A stretch of 30,929 bases of DNA, from the NCBI GenBank assembly GCA_036393295.1, contig DASWHF010000119.1, positions 1 to 30,929 on the forward strand, given 5' to 3'. This stretch comes from DASWHF01 sp036393295 (GTDB lineage: Bacteria; Pseudomonadota; Gammaproteobacteria; Acidiferrobacterales; UBA6901). The notes beneath the pieces are model-generated. The model did not search any database. It was not told where the DNA came from and saw nothing but the letters and a program-made list of their open reading frames with translations. Both the position numbers and the translations under genes were made by a program. Below, one piece after another: positions 1-7,337 of the stretch (position 1 is the first letter of the stretch; each line of letters starts with the position of its first letter).

Positions 1-475
1 CCTCTTCGAGCGCGGGCGTGGCTTGCGGCGGGCTGGCCGGAATTCCAAGAGCCGAACTGCCGTCGCGCAGCGAGGTAACGATCTGGGCGAACCGGTCGCG
101 GGACTCCTTGAGTACCTTGAAGGCTTCCGGCTGACCGAGCACAGCTTCACGCGCACCCTTGGCGATGCGTTGCGACAACATCAGCAGCTGCGAGGATTGC
201 TCGATGTACTTGGAGTCGCGGTCGGCCTGCTGGGCGCCGATCGCGAACAGCCAGGCCACCGCGATGAACGACAGCACCATCCCGACCAGCAGGAAGGGCA
301 GCCCGGTCAGGAACCGGAAGACGTCGCGGACCGCCGGTGCCGGGCGGCCGGGCGCCTTGACGTCGATGAACTCCTCGCCGGAGTCGAACATGATCTCGCC
401 CATGGAGGCGGCGTCGTCCTGGGTCGTCTGATCCAGACCGGCCTTACCTTTCCTGGGCAGCTTTACGATAGCCAT
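1..475 (-). CDS. pilJ: PilJ, type IV pilus methyl-accepting chemotaxis protein (N-terminal part)
   Basis: This is the transmembrane chemoreceptor of the Pil-Chp system, which feeds surface and chemical signals to the ChpA kinase and so to PilG/PilH. About 158 residues are visible and the reading frame stays open to the window edge. The ATG at 475 follows a GAGG ribosome site by about eight bases. A cytoplasmic tail of some 55 residues is followed by one strongly hydrophobic segment (FLTGLPFLLVGMVLSFIAVAW). Next comes a helical region reading QSSQLLMLSQRIAKGAREAV, typical of the PilJ N-terminal sensory domain. The HAMP and signalling domains must lie outside the window. Position directly after pilI, as in Pseudomonas, makes the call firm although only the N-terminus is present. 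Confidence 0.9.
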   Translation of the reverse strand, partial: MAIVKLPRKGKAGLDQTTQDDAASMGEIMFDSGEEFIDVKAPGRPAPAVRDVFRFLTGLPFLLVGMVLSFIAVAWLFAIGAQQADRDSKYIEQSSQLLMLSQRIAKGAREAVLGQPEAFKVLKESRDRFAQIVTSLRDGSSALGIPASPPQATPALEE

Positions 476-550
476 GCTATGCACCTCATCTCTCAACGAG
501 ATTCCTTAGTGGTCCCAACCCCGTCTCCGCGGCGCGTCGACCGGCCACCG

Positions 551-1093
551 TCAGGCGGCCACATTCTGGAACGACGCGCTCTCGGCGAGCGAATTCATGT
601 CGAAGATTCCCCACAACACACCGTCCCGCAGGAACGCGCCACGCATATGCGCGAGCGCCGGATCGTCCATGCCGGTAAGATCCTGACTCTCCTGCTCTTC
701 GTCGAAATGACGCAGACCCAACACCTCGTTCACCAGCAGCGCGGCATTCAGGCTGGGCACGTTCATGATCAGCAGCCGCGTCTTCTCGTCCGGCACCACC
801 GGGTCCTTGCCGAAGTACTCGGGCAGATCGATGATGGTGTACAGATTGCCGCGCACGTTGGCCACGCCCTTCAGCCAGCGCTTGGTGCCCGGGATCAGCG
901 TCAGCTGCGACACCGGCAGCACCTCGGCGACCTGGTTCAGCGGCGTGACCAGCTGCAGGTCGGCGAGCCGGAAGCCGAGCCCCGACCACAGGGTCGCGAC
1001 CTGGACCTGCTCGGGCAGGCCGGGCGCGCTCACGCGGCTGTCCTGCTGCATCCTGTGCAGCAGGCTCAGCGGATCGGTTTTCGCCTTTGCCAT
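551..1093 (-). CDS. pilI: PilI, CheW-like coupling protein of the Pil-Chp system
   Basis: A soluble adaptor of 180 residues that couples the receptor PilJ to the histidine kinase ChpA in twitching control. Residues about 35-165 form a single CheW-like domain, with LADLQLVTPLNQVAEVL, IPGTKRWLKGVANVRGN and LYTIIDLPEYFG in the expected order. The motif W-x-x-G-x-x-N-x-R-G is characteristic of CheW proteins. It lies 5 bases after pilH and 75 bases before pilJ, so the four genes look like one transcript running leftward. Length and order match pilI of Pseudomonas. Nothing unusual was seen. Confidence 0.92.
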   Translation of the reverse strand: MAKAKTDPLSLLHRMQQDSRVSAPGLPEQVQVATLWSGLGFRLADLQLVTPLNQVAEVLPVSQLTLIPGTKRWLKGVANVRGNLYTIIDLPEYFGKDPVVPDEKTRLLIMNVPSLNAALLVNEVLGLRHFDEEQESQDLTGMDDPALAHMRGAFLRDGVLWGIFDMNSLAESASFQNVAA

Positions 1094-1098
1094 GTTCG

Positions 1099-1461
1099 CT
1101 ATAACGCCTTGATCTTCTCCATCAGCACTTTTTCCGTCACCGGCTTGACGATGTAGTCCTTGGCGCCCTGCCGCAGCCCCCAGGCCTTGTCGGTCTCCTG
1201 GCCCTTGGTCGTGCAGATGATCACCGGGATGCCGGCAGTCTCCGGGGTCTTGGTGATCGTGCGCGTCGTCTCGAAGCCGCTCATGCCCGGCATCACCACG
1301 TCCATGAGGATCAGGTCCGGCTTCTCGGCCTTGGCCTTGGCGATCGCCTCCTCGCCGCTCGACGCCGAGGTGACCGTAAAGCCGTTCTTCGTCAGGATCT
1401 CGCGCAACAGGTGCACCTCGGTCGGCGAGTCATCCACCACCATCACGTTTTTTATTGCCAT
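1099..1461 (-). CDS. pilH: PilH, single-domain response regulator of twitching motility
   Basis: A 120-residue CheY-like receiver with no output domain. The acidic pocket is D10/D11, the predicted phosphoacceptor is D54 in LILMDVVMPG, the switch residue is T84 or T85, and the conserved lysine is K107 in YIVKPVT. In the known Pil-Chp system PilH acts with PilG downstream of ChpA and favours retraction or dampens the signal. The sequence IPVIICTTKGQETDKAWGL is typical of PilH rather than PilG. It follows pilG after a 91-base gap with no convincing terminator, and precedes pilI by only 5 bases, so co-transcription is likely. Confidence 0.93.
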   Translation of the reverse strand: MAIKNVMVVDDSPTEVHLLREILTKNGFTVTSASSGEEAIAKAKAEKPDLILMDVVMPGMSGFETTRTITKTPETAGIPVIICTTKGQETDKAWGLRQGAKDYIVKPVTEKVLMEKIKAL

Positions 1462-1552
1462 CTCCTGTCCCTACCTCTCTGCCATAGTCGGTTGACGATT
1501 CGCCCGTCCCTTGAGCGCCCGGTGTCGCGCGTAACGGCCGCGCCGCCCAGTG

Positions 1553-1930
1553 TCAATGAACGTACTTGTTGATGACCTCGATCAGCTCTTCCTGGGTGAA
1601 CGGCTTGTTGATGTGCTCCTGCGACCCGGCGATGCGGCCGCGCGCGCGGTCGAACAGGCCGTCCTTGCTCGACAACATGATGACCGGCGTGTCCTTGAAC
1701 TTCTTGTTGTTCTTGATCAGCTGACAGGTCTGATAACCGTCGAGCCGCGGCATCATGATGTCGACGAAGATGATGTCCGGATGATGATCGGTGATCATCG
1801 ACATCGCCTCGAAGCCGTCGGCGGCCGTGAACACGTCGTAGCCCGCCTTCTTGAGGAGGGCCTCCGCCGTTCGCCGTATGGTATTGCTGTCATCGATGAT
1901 CATAACCTTAATGCTCACGCGCACACCCAC
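1553..1930 (-). CDS. pilG: PilG, single-domain response regulator of twitching motility
   Basis: A CheY-like receiver of up to 125 residues and the first gene of the leftward Pil-Chp operon. With the upstream start, the acidic pair is D13/D14, the phosphoacceptor D57 in IIFVDIMMPRLDGYQTC, the switch S87 and the lysine K109. The strings IKNNKKFKDTPVIMLSSKDG and FDRARGRIAGS are close to Pseudomonas PilG, which stimulates pilus extension and cAMP synthesis. The start is uncertain: GTG codons at 1930, 1924 and 1918 are in frame. The first sits four bases after GGAG; the last gives VSIKVMIIDD, nearer the usual family N-terminus. No ATG start is available before residue 10. Confidence 0.93.
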   Translation of the reverse strand: MGVRVSIKVMIIDDSNTIRRTAEALLKKAGYDVFTAADGFEAMSMITDHHPDIIFVDIMMPRLDGYQTCQLIKNNKKFKDTPVIMLSSKDGLFDRARGRIAGSQEHINKPFTQEELIEVINKYVH

Positions 1931-2298
1931 CTTGCTCCGCGGTCAAGTCGCTCACGTAATCTGAATTCTAGATGCTGGTCCCGGCGGTTGCCTGATTCTA
2001 AAGGTATTTTCTTCGCTTTTTTTTGTAGAGCGATGATTTAGTAGCACAAAATACCAGTAAAATCCATAATTTAACACCGCTTTCGGGGGCCGGCGCCGGG
2101 GTTCCGCCCCGGTGCCGGCCCCAATGGAATCGATACACCGCGCGGGGCGGGAATACGGACACCTGAACCAAAGCGATACCAGAACAACCTTAGGACAGCT
2201 TGCATGAAACGTGCCACGGGCCGGAGCCGCCCGCGGTGCTCAATTCTAACCCCCGGGCAGATGGGTTACCATCGGGACCCGACCCGGACCGGACTCCC
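1931..2298. other. Divergent intergenic region between pilG and gshA
   Basis: 368 bases without a gene, shared by the leftward pilG operon and the rightward gshA. The part next to pilG (about 1970-2080) is markedly AT-rich with runs of T, as expected of a promoter on the minus strand, but I could not fix a -35/-10 pair. The middle holds the GC palindrome at 2086-2122. The part next to gshA has no clear promoter or ribosome site, although TTG 2200 opens an in-frame extension of gshA. Confidence 0.6.
2086..2122. repeat. GC-rich inverted repeat, 16-bp arms
   Basis: GGGGCCGGCGCCGGGG at 2086-2101 pairs with CCCCGGTGCCGGCCCC at 2107-2122, one mismatch (a G-U pair in RNA) and a 5-base loop. Neither side has a T-tract. 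It lies between two divergent genes, so it is not an ordinary intrinsic terminator. Confidence 0.85.
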
Positions 2299-3618
2299 AT
2301 GGCCATCGAACACCTGCACGCCGTCCCGCACCTGACCACGGCCCTGACCGGCCCGCTCCGGGAGATCGAGGAGCACCTGCTCGGCCACCAGAACGAGATC
2401 GAGCACTGGTTCCGCGCCGAGTGGCTCAATACCCCGGCGCCGGTCTACGCCTCGGTCGACCTGCGCAATGCCGGGTTCAAGCTGGCGCCGGTCGACACCA
2501 ACCTGTTCCCGGCCGGCTTCAACAATCTGAACCCGGCGTTCCTGCCGCTATGCGTCCAGGCCATCCAGTCGGCGGTCGAGCGCACCTGCCCGACCGCCGC
2601 CAACTGCCTGCTGGTCCCGGAGAGCCATACCCGCAACCTGTTCTACCTGGAGAGCGTGGCGGCCCTGACCCATATCCTCGAGATGGCCGGGTTTGCGGTG
2701 CGCATCGGCTCGCTCATCCCCGATCTGCGCGCACCGCAGTTGGTCGAGCTGCCCTCCGGGCGCAGCGTCCTGCTCGAGCCGCTTCAGCGCCACGGACGCA
2801 AGCTGACGGTGGGCGATTACTCGCCGTGTTTCGTGCTCTTGAACAACGACCTGTCCGGCGGGCAGCCGGCGCTGCTCATGGACCTGGACATCCCGGTGCT
2901 GCCGCCGCTCAGCATGGGCTGGTGGAACCGGCTCAAGTCCAACCACTTCGCCCACTACCATCGGGTCGCCGGCGAGTTCGCCCGCCTGATCGAAATCGAT
3001 CCCTGGCTGATCGACCCGCTCTACCGCAGGTGCGGCCAGATCGACTTCCACAAGCGCGCCAGCGAGGAGTGCCTGGTGAAAAACGTCGAGGAGCTGCTGG
3101 CCGCCATCCGGGAAAAGTACCGCGCGTACGGCATCGACCAGGAGCCGTTCGTGATCGTCAAGGCCGACGCCGGCACCTACGGCATGAACATTATGACAGT
3201 GCGTTCGCCCGACGAGGTGCGCGAGCTCAACCGCAAACAGCGCACCAAGATGGCGCGCGGCAAGGAAGGCAGCGCGGTCTCCGACGTCATGGTGCAGGAA
3301 GGCGTCTACACCTTCGAGACCTGGGGGGAGGCCCAGGCGGTGGCCGAGCCGGTGGTCTACATGATCGACCACTTCGTAGTCGGCGGCTTCTACCGCGTGC
3401 ACGGCGAACGCGGCAAGGACGAGAACCTCAACGCCCCCGGCATGACCTTCGAGGCCCTGGCCTTCGAGGAATCCTGCGTCAATCCCGACCCCAGCCGCGC
3501 CCCGGACGCCCAGCCGAACCGCTTCTATGCCTACGGCGTTATCGGCCGCCTGGCGCTGCTGGCCGCCGCCCGCGAGCTGGCCAGCCTGCCGACGACCAGC
3601 GCCGATACAGACGATTAG
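2299..3618 (+). CDS. gshA: Glutamate-cysteine ligase, Acidithiobacillus (gshA_ferroox) type
   Basis: Predicted to join L-glutamate and L-cysteine with ATP to give gamma-glutamylcysteine, the first step of glutathione synthesis in the cytoplasm. From ATG 2299 the protein has 439 residues. It belongs, by recognition of its overall sequence (VDLRNAGFKLAPVDTNLFPAGFNNL near residues 54-78, VKADAGTYGMNIM, GGFYRVHGERGKDENLNAPG), to the family first defined in Acidithiobacillus ferrooxidans, unrelated in length to E. coli GshA. The frame is open upstream to TTG 2200, but ATG 2299 starts the conserved part; no good ribosome site precedes it. gshB follows after 180 bases, which supports the pathway. 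In Pseudomonas only gshB occupies this locus, so gshA here is an addition to the syntenic block. Confidence 0.9.
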   Translation: MAIEHLHAVPHLTTALTGPLREIEEHLLGHQNEIEHWFRAEWLNTPAPVYASVDLRNAGFKLAPVDTNLFPAGFNNLNPAFLPLCVQAIQSAVERTCPTAANCLLVPESHTRNLFYLESVAALTHILEMAGFAVRIGSLIPDLRAPQLVELPSGRSVLLEPLQRHGRKLTVGDYSPCFVLLNNDLSGGQPALLMDLDIPVLPPLSMGWWNRLKSNHFAHYHRVAGEFARLIEIDPWLIDPLYRRCGQIDFHKRASEECLVKNVEELLAAIREKYRAYGIDQEPFVIVKADAGTYGMNIMTVRSPDEVRELNRKQRTKMARGKEGSAVSDVMVQEGVYTFETWGEAQAVAEPVVYMIDHFVVGGFYRVHGERGKDENLNAPGMTFEALAFEESCVNPDPSRAPDAQPNRFYAYGVIGRLALLAAARELASLPTTSADTDD

Positions 3619-3766
3619 GCGGCTGAAATACGCCACGGGGGACACGGGGGGACACGGGGAAATGAGTGGAGCAAAACCTGCCCGGCCTTATCACCGATAT
3701 CCGATTCAGGCGATGACAAACAAGAATTTTTCCCCGTGCTCCCCGTGTCCCCCGTGGCTAATCGTC
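3610..3766. repeat. Long nested inverted-repeat element between gshA and gshB
   Basis: The inner left arm at 3632-3662 starts GCCACGGGGGACACGGGG; the inner right arm at 3728-3758 ends CCCCGTGTCCCCCGTGGC. They pair over about 30 bases with one small indel. A second 9-bp pair lies outside: GACGATTAG at 3610-3618, which contains the gshA stop codon, with CTAATCGTC at 3758-3766. Each arm is itself built from iterations of CACGGGG spaced 9-10 bases. The roughly 65-base loop has no gene. Confidence 0.85.
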
Positions 3767-3798
3767 ATTGAACGCCTGACGCGGCACGACCTATCCCC

Positions 3799-4755
3799 AT
3801 GACGCCGAAGCTCGGTGTGGTGATGGACCCGATCGGGTCCATTCAACTCAAAAAGGACAGCAGCTACGCGATGCTGCTGGAGGCGCAGGCGCGCGGCTGG
3901 CCGGTGTTCTACATGGAGCAGGGCGACCTCTACCTGCGCGACGGCGTGGCGCGCGCCCGCACGCGGCGCCTGAACCTCTACCCCGGCCAGGACCCCTGGT
4001 TCACACTCAGCGACGAGGCCGACCTCGCGCTCGATAGCCTCGACGTCGTGCTGATGCGCAAGGATCCGCCGTTCAATCAGGAGTACATCTACAGCACCTA
4101 TATACTGGAGCTGGCCGAGCGCCGCGGGCCGTTGGTGGTGAACAAACCCCAGGCCCTGCGCGACGCCAACGAGAAGCTGTTCACGGCCTGGTTTCCGCAG
4201 TGTGCCCCGCCGACCCTGGTGACGCGCGATGCCGCGCGGCTGCGCGGCTTTTTGAACGAACAGCGCGACATCATCCTCAAGCCACTCGACCAGATGGGCG
4301 GCGCCATGATCTTCCGGCTGCGGCTCGGCGACCCGAACGTCAGCGTGGCGATCGAGACCCTGACGGCGCTCGGCACCCGGCTCGCCGTGGCGCAGCGTTT
4401 CGTGCCGGAGATCGCCGCCGGCGACAAGCGCATCATCCTCGTGGACGGCGAGCCCGTGCCCTTTGCCCTGGCGCGCATCCCGGCCGAGGGCGAGACCCGC
4501 GGCAACCTGGCGGCCGGGGCGCGCGGCGAGGGCCGACCGCTCACCGACCGCGACCGCTGGATCTGCGCCGAGGTCGGCCCGGAGCTCAAGCGCCGCGGCG
4601 TGCTGTTCGCCGGCCTCGACGTCATCGGCGACTGGCTCACCGAGATCAACATCACCAGCCCGACCGGCATCCGGGAACTGGATGCCGCCTTCGGGATCAA
4701 TATCAGCGCGCTGCTGCTCGACGCCGTGAGTGCGCGCCTCGCCGCCCGGGGCTGA
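3799..4755 (+). CDS. gshB: Glutathione synthetase
   Basis: Adds glycine to gamma-glutamylcysteine using ATP, the second step of glutathione synthesis. The 318 residues match the usual bacterial GshB length. An N-terminal substrate domain (LGVVMDPIGSIQLKKDSSYAML, residues 5-26; MRKDPPFNQEYIYSTY, 86-101) is followed by an ATP-grasp domain: KPLDQMGG (161-168), GDKRI (208-212), GETRGNL (231-237) and the metal/phosphate motif EINITSPTG (282-290). All key motifs are present. No ribosome site is evident before ATG 3799; the preceding inverted repeat may shape its translation or decouple it from gshA. The TonB-like gene follows after 107 bases, the same order as gshB-tonB3 in Pseudomonas. Confidence 0.96.
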   Translation: MTPKLGVVMDPIGSIQLKKDSSYAMLLEAQARGWPVFYMEQGDLYLRDGVARARTRRLNLYPGQDPWFTLSDEADLALDSLDVVLMRKDPPFNQEYIYSTYILELAERRGPLVVNKPQALRDANEKLFTAWFPQCAPPTLVTRDAARLRGFLNEQRDIILKPLDQMGGAMIFRLRLGDPNVSVAIETLTALGTRLAVAQRFVPEIAAGDKRIILVDGEPVPFALARIPAEGETRGNLAAGARGEGRPLTDRDRWICAEVGPELKRRGVLFAGLDVIGDWLTEINITSPTGIRELDAAFGINISALLLDAVSARLAARG

Positions 4756-4785
4756 CGCCCCCGTGGCGTTCGCCGGCTCGATGGA

Positions 4786-4791
4786 TATAAT
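4786..4791 (+). promoter_or_regulatory. Candidate -10 box before the tonB-like gene
   Basis: A perfect TATAAT hexamer stands 72 bases before the GTG start of the next gene, in an AT-rich patch (GATATAATCAAATCAAT) of an otherwise GC-rich region. The spot 17 bases upstream (GTGGCG) is a poor -35. It may drive tonB-yqgE separately from gshB. Confidence 0.4.
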
Positions 4792-4862
4792 CAAATCAAT
4801 CCGTTGGCACCGGCCCCCGGCGTCGACGGCGACGCCAACCGCAGGAACAGCGAACGACCACC

Positions 4863-5753
4863 GTGCAAGCGATAGAAGGCTTCTCGGATACCGACCGGCT
4901 GGGGCTCACCGCCTTCGGCTCGGTGCTCGTGCACCTGGTGGTGATTCTGGGGGTCAGCTTCACAGCGCCGCGCATCCACCTGCCCGGGCTCGAGACCATG
5001 GAGATCACCCTGGTCCAGCTCCGCACCGAGCAGTCCCCCGACAACCCGCAGTTCCTCGCCCAGGCCAGCCAGGACGGCGGCGGCGATAGCGAGCGGCCCG
5101 AAATCGCCGGCAGCCCGCTGCCGATGCTGGAGATGGGCGAGCAAAGCCGGCAATTGCCGGATGCCCGGCCCGAACCGCGGCCGGAGGTCCGGAGCGACCG
5201 CGAGTGGCTCGCGCGGCTGACCCAGGACGAGGAGGCGCGCCGCCGGCTGCGCGCCCTCGATCCCCTACCGGAACCGAAGCCCGAGCGCCGTGCCGATCAG
5301 GCGCCCGGCCTGCCGGACCGCGTCGAGCTCACCGACGAGCGTGCGCGGCTGAGCGCCGAAATCAGCCGTTCCTGGCAGGAATACCAGAAGATGCCGCGCC
5401 GCAAATTCCTCAACGCGCGCACCCAGGAGTACAAGTACGCCGCCTATATGGACGCCTGGCGCGCCAAGGTCGAACGCATCGGCAATCTGAACTACCCCGA
5501 AAAGGCCCGGCGCGAGAATATCGCCGGCAGCCTGGTGCTGGACGTCGCGCTCAATCCCGACGGCAGCCTCCACGAGATCACGCTGCGTCGCCCCTCCGGC
5601 CACCCGGTGCTGGACGACGCCGCGGTGCGCATCGTCGAGCTGGCCGCGCCGTTCGCACCCCTGCCGCCGGACATCCGCGCCGAGACCGACATCCTGCACA
5701 TCACCCGCACCTGGAAATTCCGCGACGCCACGCTGTTGAGCGGGGTGGACTGA
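4863..5753 (+). CDS. TonB-family energy transducer, TonB3-like
   Basis: An inner-membrane protein of 296 residues with a C-terminal TonB domain. One membrane segment lies at about 14-35 (LTAFGSVLVHLVVILGVSF), with a short cytoplasmic N-terminus. A long charged, mainly helical periplasmic stretch follows (40-200) and the TonB C-terminal fold occupies about 205-287 (NYPEKARRENIAGSLVLDVALNPDGS and the final ITRTWKF strand). The usual Pro-Glu/Pro-Lys spacer is poor; only short PEPRPE and PEPKPE patches occur. It starts with GTG 4863, about 15 bases after AGGAA. Its place between gshB and yqgE is that of P. aeruginosa tonB3, reported to be needed for twitching. No exbB/exbD lie nearby, so partners must be elsewhere. 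Confidence 0.88.
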   Translation: MQAIEGFSDTDRLGLTAFGSVLVHLVVILGVSFTAPRIHLPGLETMEITLVQLRTEQSPDNPQFLAQASQDGGGDSERPEIAGSPLPMLEMGEQSRQLPDARPEPRPEVRSDREWLARLTQDEEARRRLRALDPLPEPKPERRADQAPGLPDRVELTDERARLSAEISRSWQEYQKMPRRKFLNARTQEYKYAAYMDAWRAKVERIGNLNYPEKARRENIAGSLVLDVALNPDGSLHEITLRRPSGHPVLDDAAVRIVELAAPFAPLPPDIRAETDILHITRTWKFRDATLLSGVD

Positions 5754-5831
5754 CCCCCCGCCATACCCCGGCCGACGCGGCAAGTGGGCAGAAGAATTCA
5801 GGTTTTTCCGTGACTTGCGCCGCCCCCGGGC

Positions 5832-5843
5832 CTGCCAGATACT
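5832..5843 (+). promoter_or_regulatory. Candidate -10 region abutting the yqgE start
   Basis: GATACT at 5838-5843 lies 17 bases after TTGCGC at 5815-5820, a plausible sigma-70 pair. The first ATG follows immediately at 5844 and a second in-frame ATG is at 5853. If used, transcription would begin close to the second ATG, giving a leaderless message. Confidence 0.3.
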
Positions 5844-6416
5844 ATGCAGGTCATGGGCAATATCGTCTCCCTCACCAATCACTTCCTGATCGCCATGCCC
5901 AATCTCGGCGATCCGAACTTTTCGCGCACCGTGACGCTGATCTGCGAGCACTCGAGCGACGGCGCGATGGGCCTGATCATCAACCGCCCCACCGATCTCA
6001 AACTCAACGACATTCTCGGGCAGATGAACATCGACGGCGGCGCGTCCGATCATCTCGACCTGCCGGTTCATCTCGGCGGGCCGGTGCAGAACAACCGCGG
6101 CTTCGTGCTGCACGAGCCGCTCGGTCACTGGGAGTCGACCCTGCCGGTGACCGACGCCCTGGGCGTGTCGACCTCGCGCGACATCCTGGTGGCGCTCGCC
6201 GAGAATCGCGGACCGGACCGCTGCCTGGTCGCGCTCGGCTACGCCGGCTGGGCGGCCGGCCAGCTGGAGCGCGAGATCAGCGAGAACGCCTGGCTGAGCG
6301 GGCCGGCCGACCGCAGCATCCTGTTCGAGGTCCCGGTGGAGGCGCGCTGGACCGCCGCCGCCAACCTGCTGGGGGTGGACCTCATCACCCTGTCCGGCGA
6401 GGCGGGCCACGCTTGA
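5844..6416 (+). CDS. yqgE: YqgE/AlgH family protein (UPF0301)
   Basis: A small cytoplasmic protein of 190 residues from the YqgE/AlgH family, whose biochemical role is unsettled; AlgH was first described as an alginate regulator in Pseudomonas. Family hallmarks are LTNHFLIAMPNLGDPNFSRTVTLICEHSSDGAMGLIINRP at the start, VHLGGPVQNNRGFVLH in the middle, and GYAGWAAGQLEREI and NAWLSGPAD near the C-terminus. Starts at ATG 5844 (MQVMGNIV) or ATG 5853 (MGNIVSL); the second is closer to the family N-terminus and no ribosome site favours either. Its TGA stop overlaps the TTG start of ruvX, so the two are translationally coupled. yqgE-ruvX pairing is widespread in gammaproteobacteria. Confidence 0.95.
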   Translation: MQVMGNIVSLTNHFLIAMPNLGDPNFSRTVTLICEHSSDGAMGLIINRPTDLKLNDILGQMNIDGGASDHLDLPVHLGGPVQNNRGFVLHEPLGHWESTLPVTDALGVSTSRDILVALAENRGPDRCLVALGYAGWAAGQLEREISENAWLSGPADRSILFEVPVEARWTAAANLLGVDLITLSGEAGHA

Positions 6417-6856
6417 AGGCACGCACCTATCTCGCATTCGACTTCGGCAGGAAACACATAGGCGTCGCGGTCGGAAGGGCCGAGTCCCGGCTGGCCCAGG
6501 CGCTCGATACCGTCGCCGCCCACAACCACCGGCCGGACTGGACCCACATCAGCCGGCTGATCGACGAGTGGCGGCCCTGCGCCCTGGTGGTCGGCCTGCC
6601 GCTCAACATGGACGACAGCGAGAACGAGATGACGCGCGCGGCGAAACGCTTTGGCAATCGCCTGCACGGCCGTTACAATCTGCCGGTACATATGGTCGAC
6701 GAACGCCTGACATCGGTGGTCGCGCGCAACGCGCTGGTCGAGGCCGGCGTCCCGGTCAAGCGTCACAAGGGCAAGCTGGACAAACTGGCCGCGCAGACCA
6801 TACTGCAGGCCTTCCTGGACGATCAGCTCGGCCCCTCCCATGCCACCCAGCATTGA
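6413..6856 (+). CDS. ruvX: RuvX/YqgF, Holliday-junction resolvase-like / rRNA processing nuclease
   Basis: A 147-residue protein of the RNase H-like YqgF family, linked to pre-16S rRNA processing and reported as a Holliday-junction resolvase homologue. The N-terminal strand YLAFDFGRKHIGVAVG carries the first catalytic Asp (residue 10); VVGLPLNMDDSENEMTRAAKRFGNRL and VHMVDERLTS give the remaining family motifs, with KLDKLAAQTILQAFLDD at the end. The open frame extends far upstream inside tonB and yqgE, but that is a shadow. TTG 6413 is the only sensible start: it overlaps the yqgE stop as TTGA, with GAGGCGGG upstream. Its end overlaps pyrR by 17 bases. Confidence 0.93.
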   Translation: MKARTYLAFDFGRKHIGVAVGRAESRLAQALDTVAAHNHRPDWTHISRLIDEWRPCALVVGLPLNMDDSENEMTRAAKRFGNRLHGRYNLPVHMVDERLTSVVARNALVEAGVPVKRHKGKLDKLAAQTILQAFLDDQLGPSHATQH

Positions 6857-7337
6857 TATCGACGCCACCCTCGCCTACCTGGCCGACGAGCTGCGTCCCC
6901 ATCTCAAGCGTAATCCGATCATGATCGGCGTGCACAGCGGCGGCGCCTGGATCGCGACGCGCCTGCACCGGGCGCTGGCGCTGCCGGATCCGCTCGGCAC
7001 GCTCGACATCTCGTTTTACCGCGACGATTTCACCCGCGTCGGCGTCAACCCGACGGTCAAGACGTCCAACCTGCCGGTCAACATCGAGGACCGCCACGTG
7101 ATACTGGTGGACGACGTGCTGCACACCGGCCGCACGGTGCGCGCCGCGCTCAACGAGATCTTCGACTACGGGCGGCCGGCGTCGGTGCTGCTGGCGGTGC
7201 TGATCTGCCGCGACGGCCGCGAGCTGCCGATCCAGGCGGACCTGGTCGGGCACAGCATCCAGCTCAACCCCAACGAGCACATCAAGCTCCTCGGCCCCGA
7301 GCCGCTGGCGCTCAAAGTCCAAGAGGTCGGCGGTTGA
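6840..7337 (+). CDS. pyrR: PyrR, pyrimidine regulatory protein / uracil phosphoribosyltransferase-like
   Basis: A type I phosphoribosyltransferase-fold protein of 165 residues. The PRPP-binding loop VILVDDVLHTGRT lies at 87-99 and the SFYRDDFTRVG segment near 59-69 is typical of PyrR. In Bacillus PyrR binds pyr mRNA and controls attenuation; in Pseudomonas the gene sits with pyrB and pyrC' and its role is less clear. ATG 6840 lies within the end of ruvX. The 3' end overlaps the pyrB start as TTGA, indicating coupled translation. I saw no PyrR-binding hairpin or attenuator before pyrB, and there is no room for one between the genes. Confidence 0.95.
   Translation: MPPSIDIDATLAYLADELRPHLKRNPIMIGVHSGGAWIATRLHRALALPDPLGTLDISFYRDDFTRVGVNPTVKTSNLPVNIEDRHVILVDDVLHTGRTVRAALNEIFDYGRPASVLLAVLICRDGRELPIQADLVGHSIQLNPNEHIKLLGPEPLALKVQEVGG

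Noticed and set aside
3706..4794. Minus-strand frame ending HGGHGEHGE opposite gshB
   Set aside because: The tail is the translation of the inverted-repeat arm and the rest is a shadow of gshB; it is a repeat, not a protein.
5265..6437. Minus-strand frame opposite tonB and yqgE
   Set aside because: Shadow of clearly conserved plus-strand genes.
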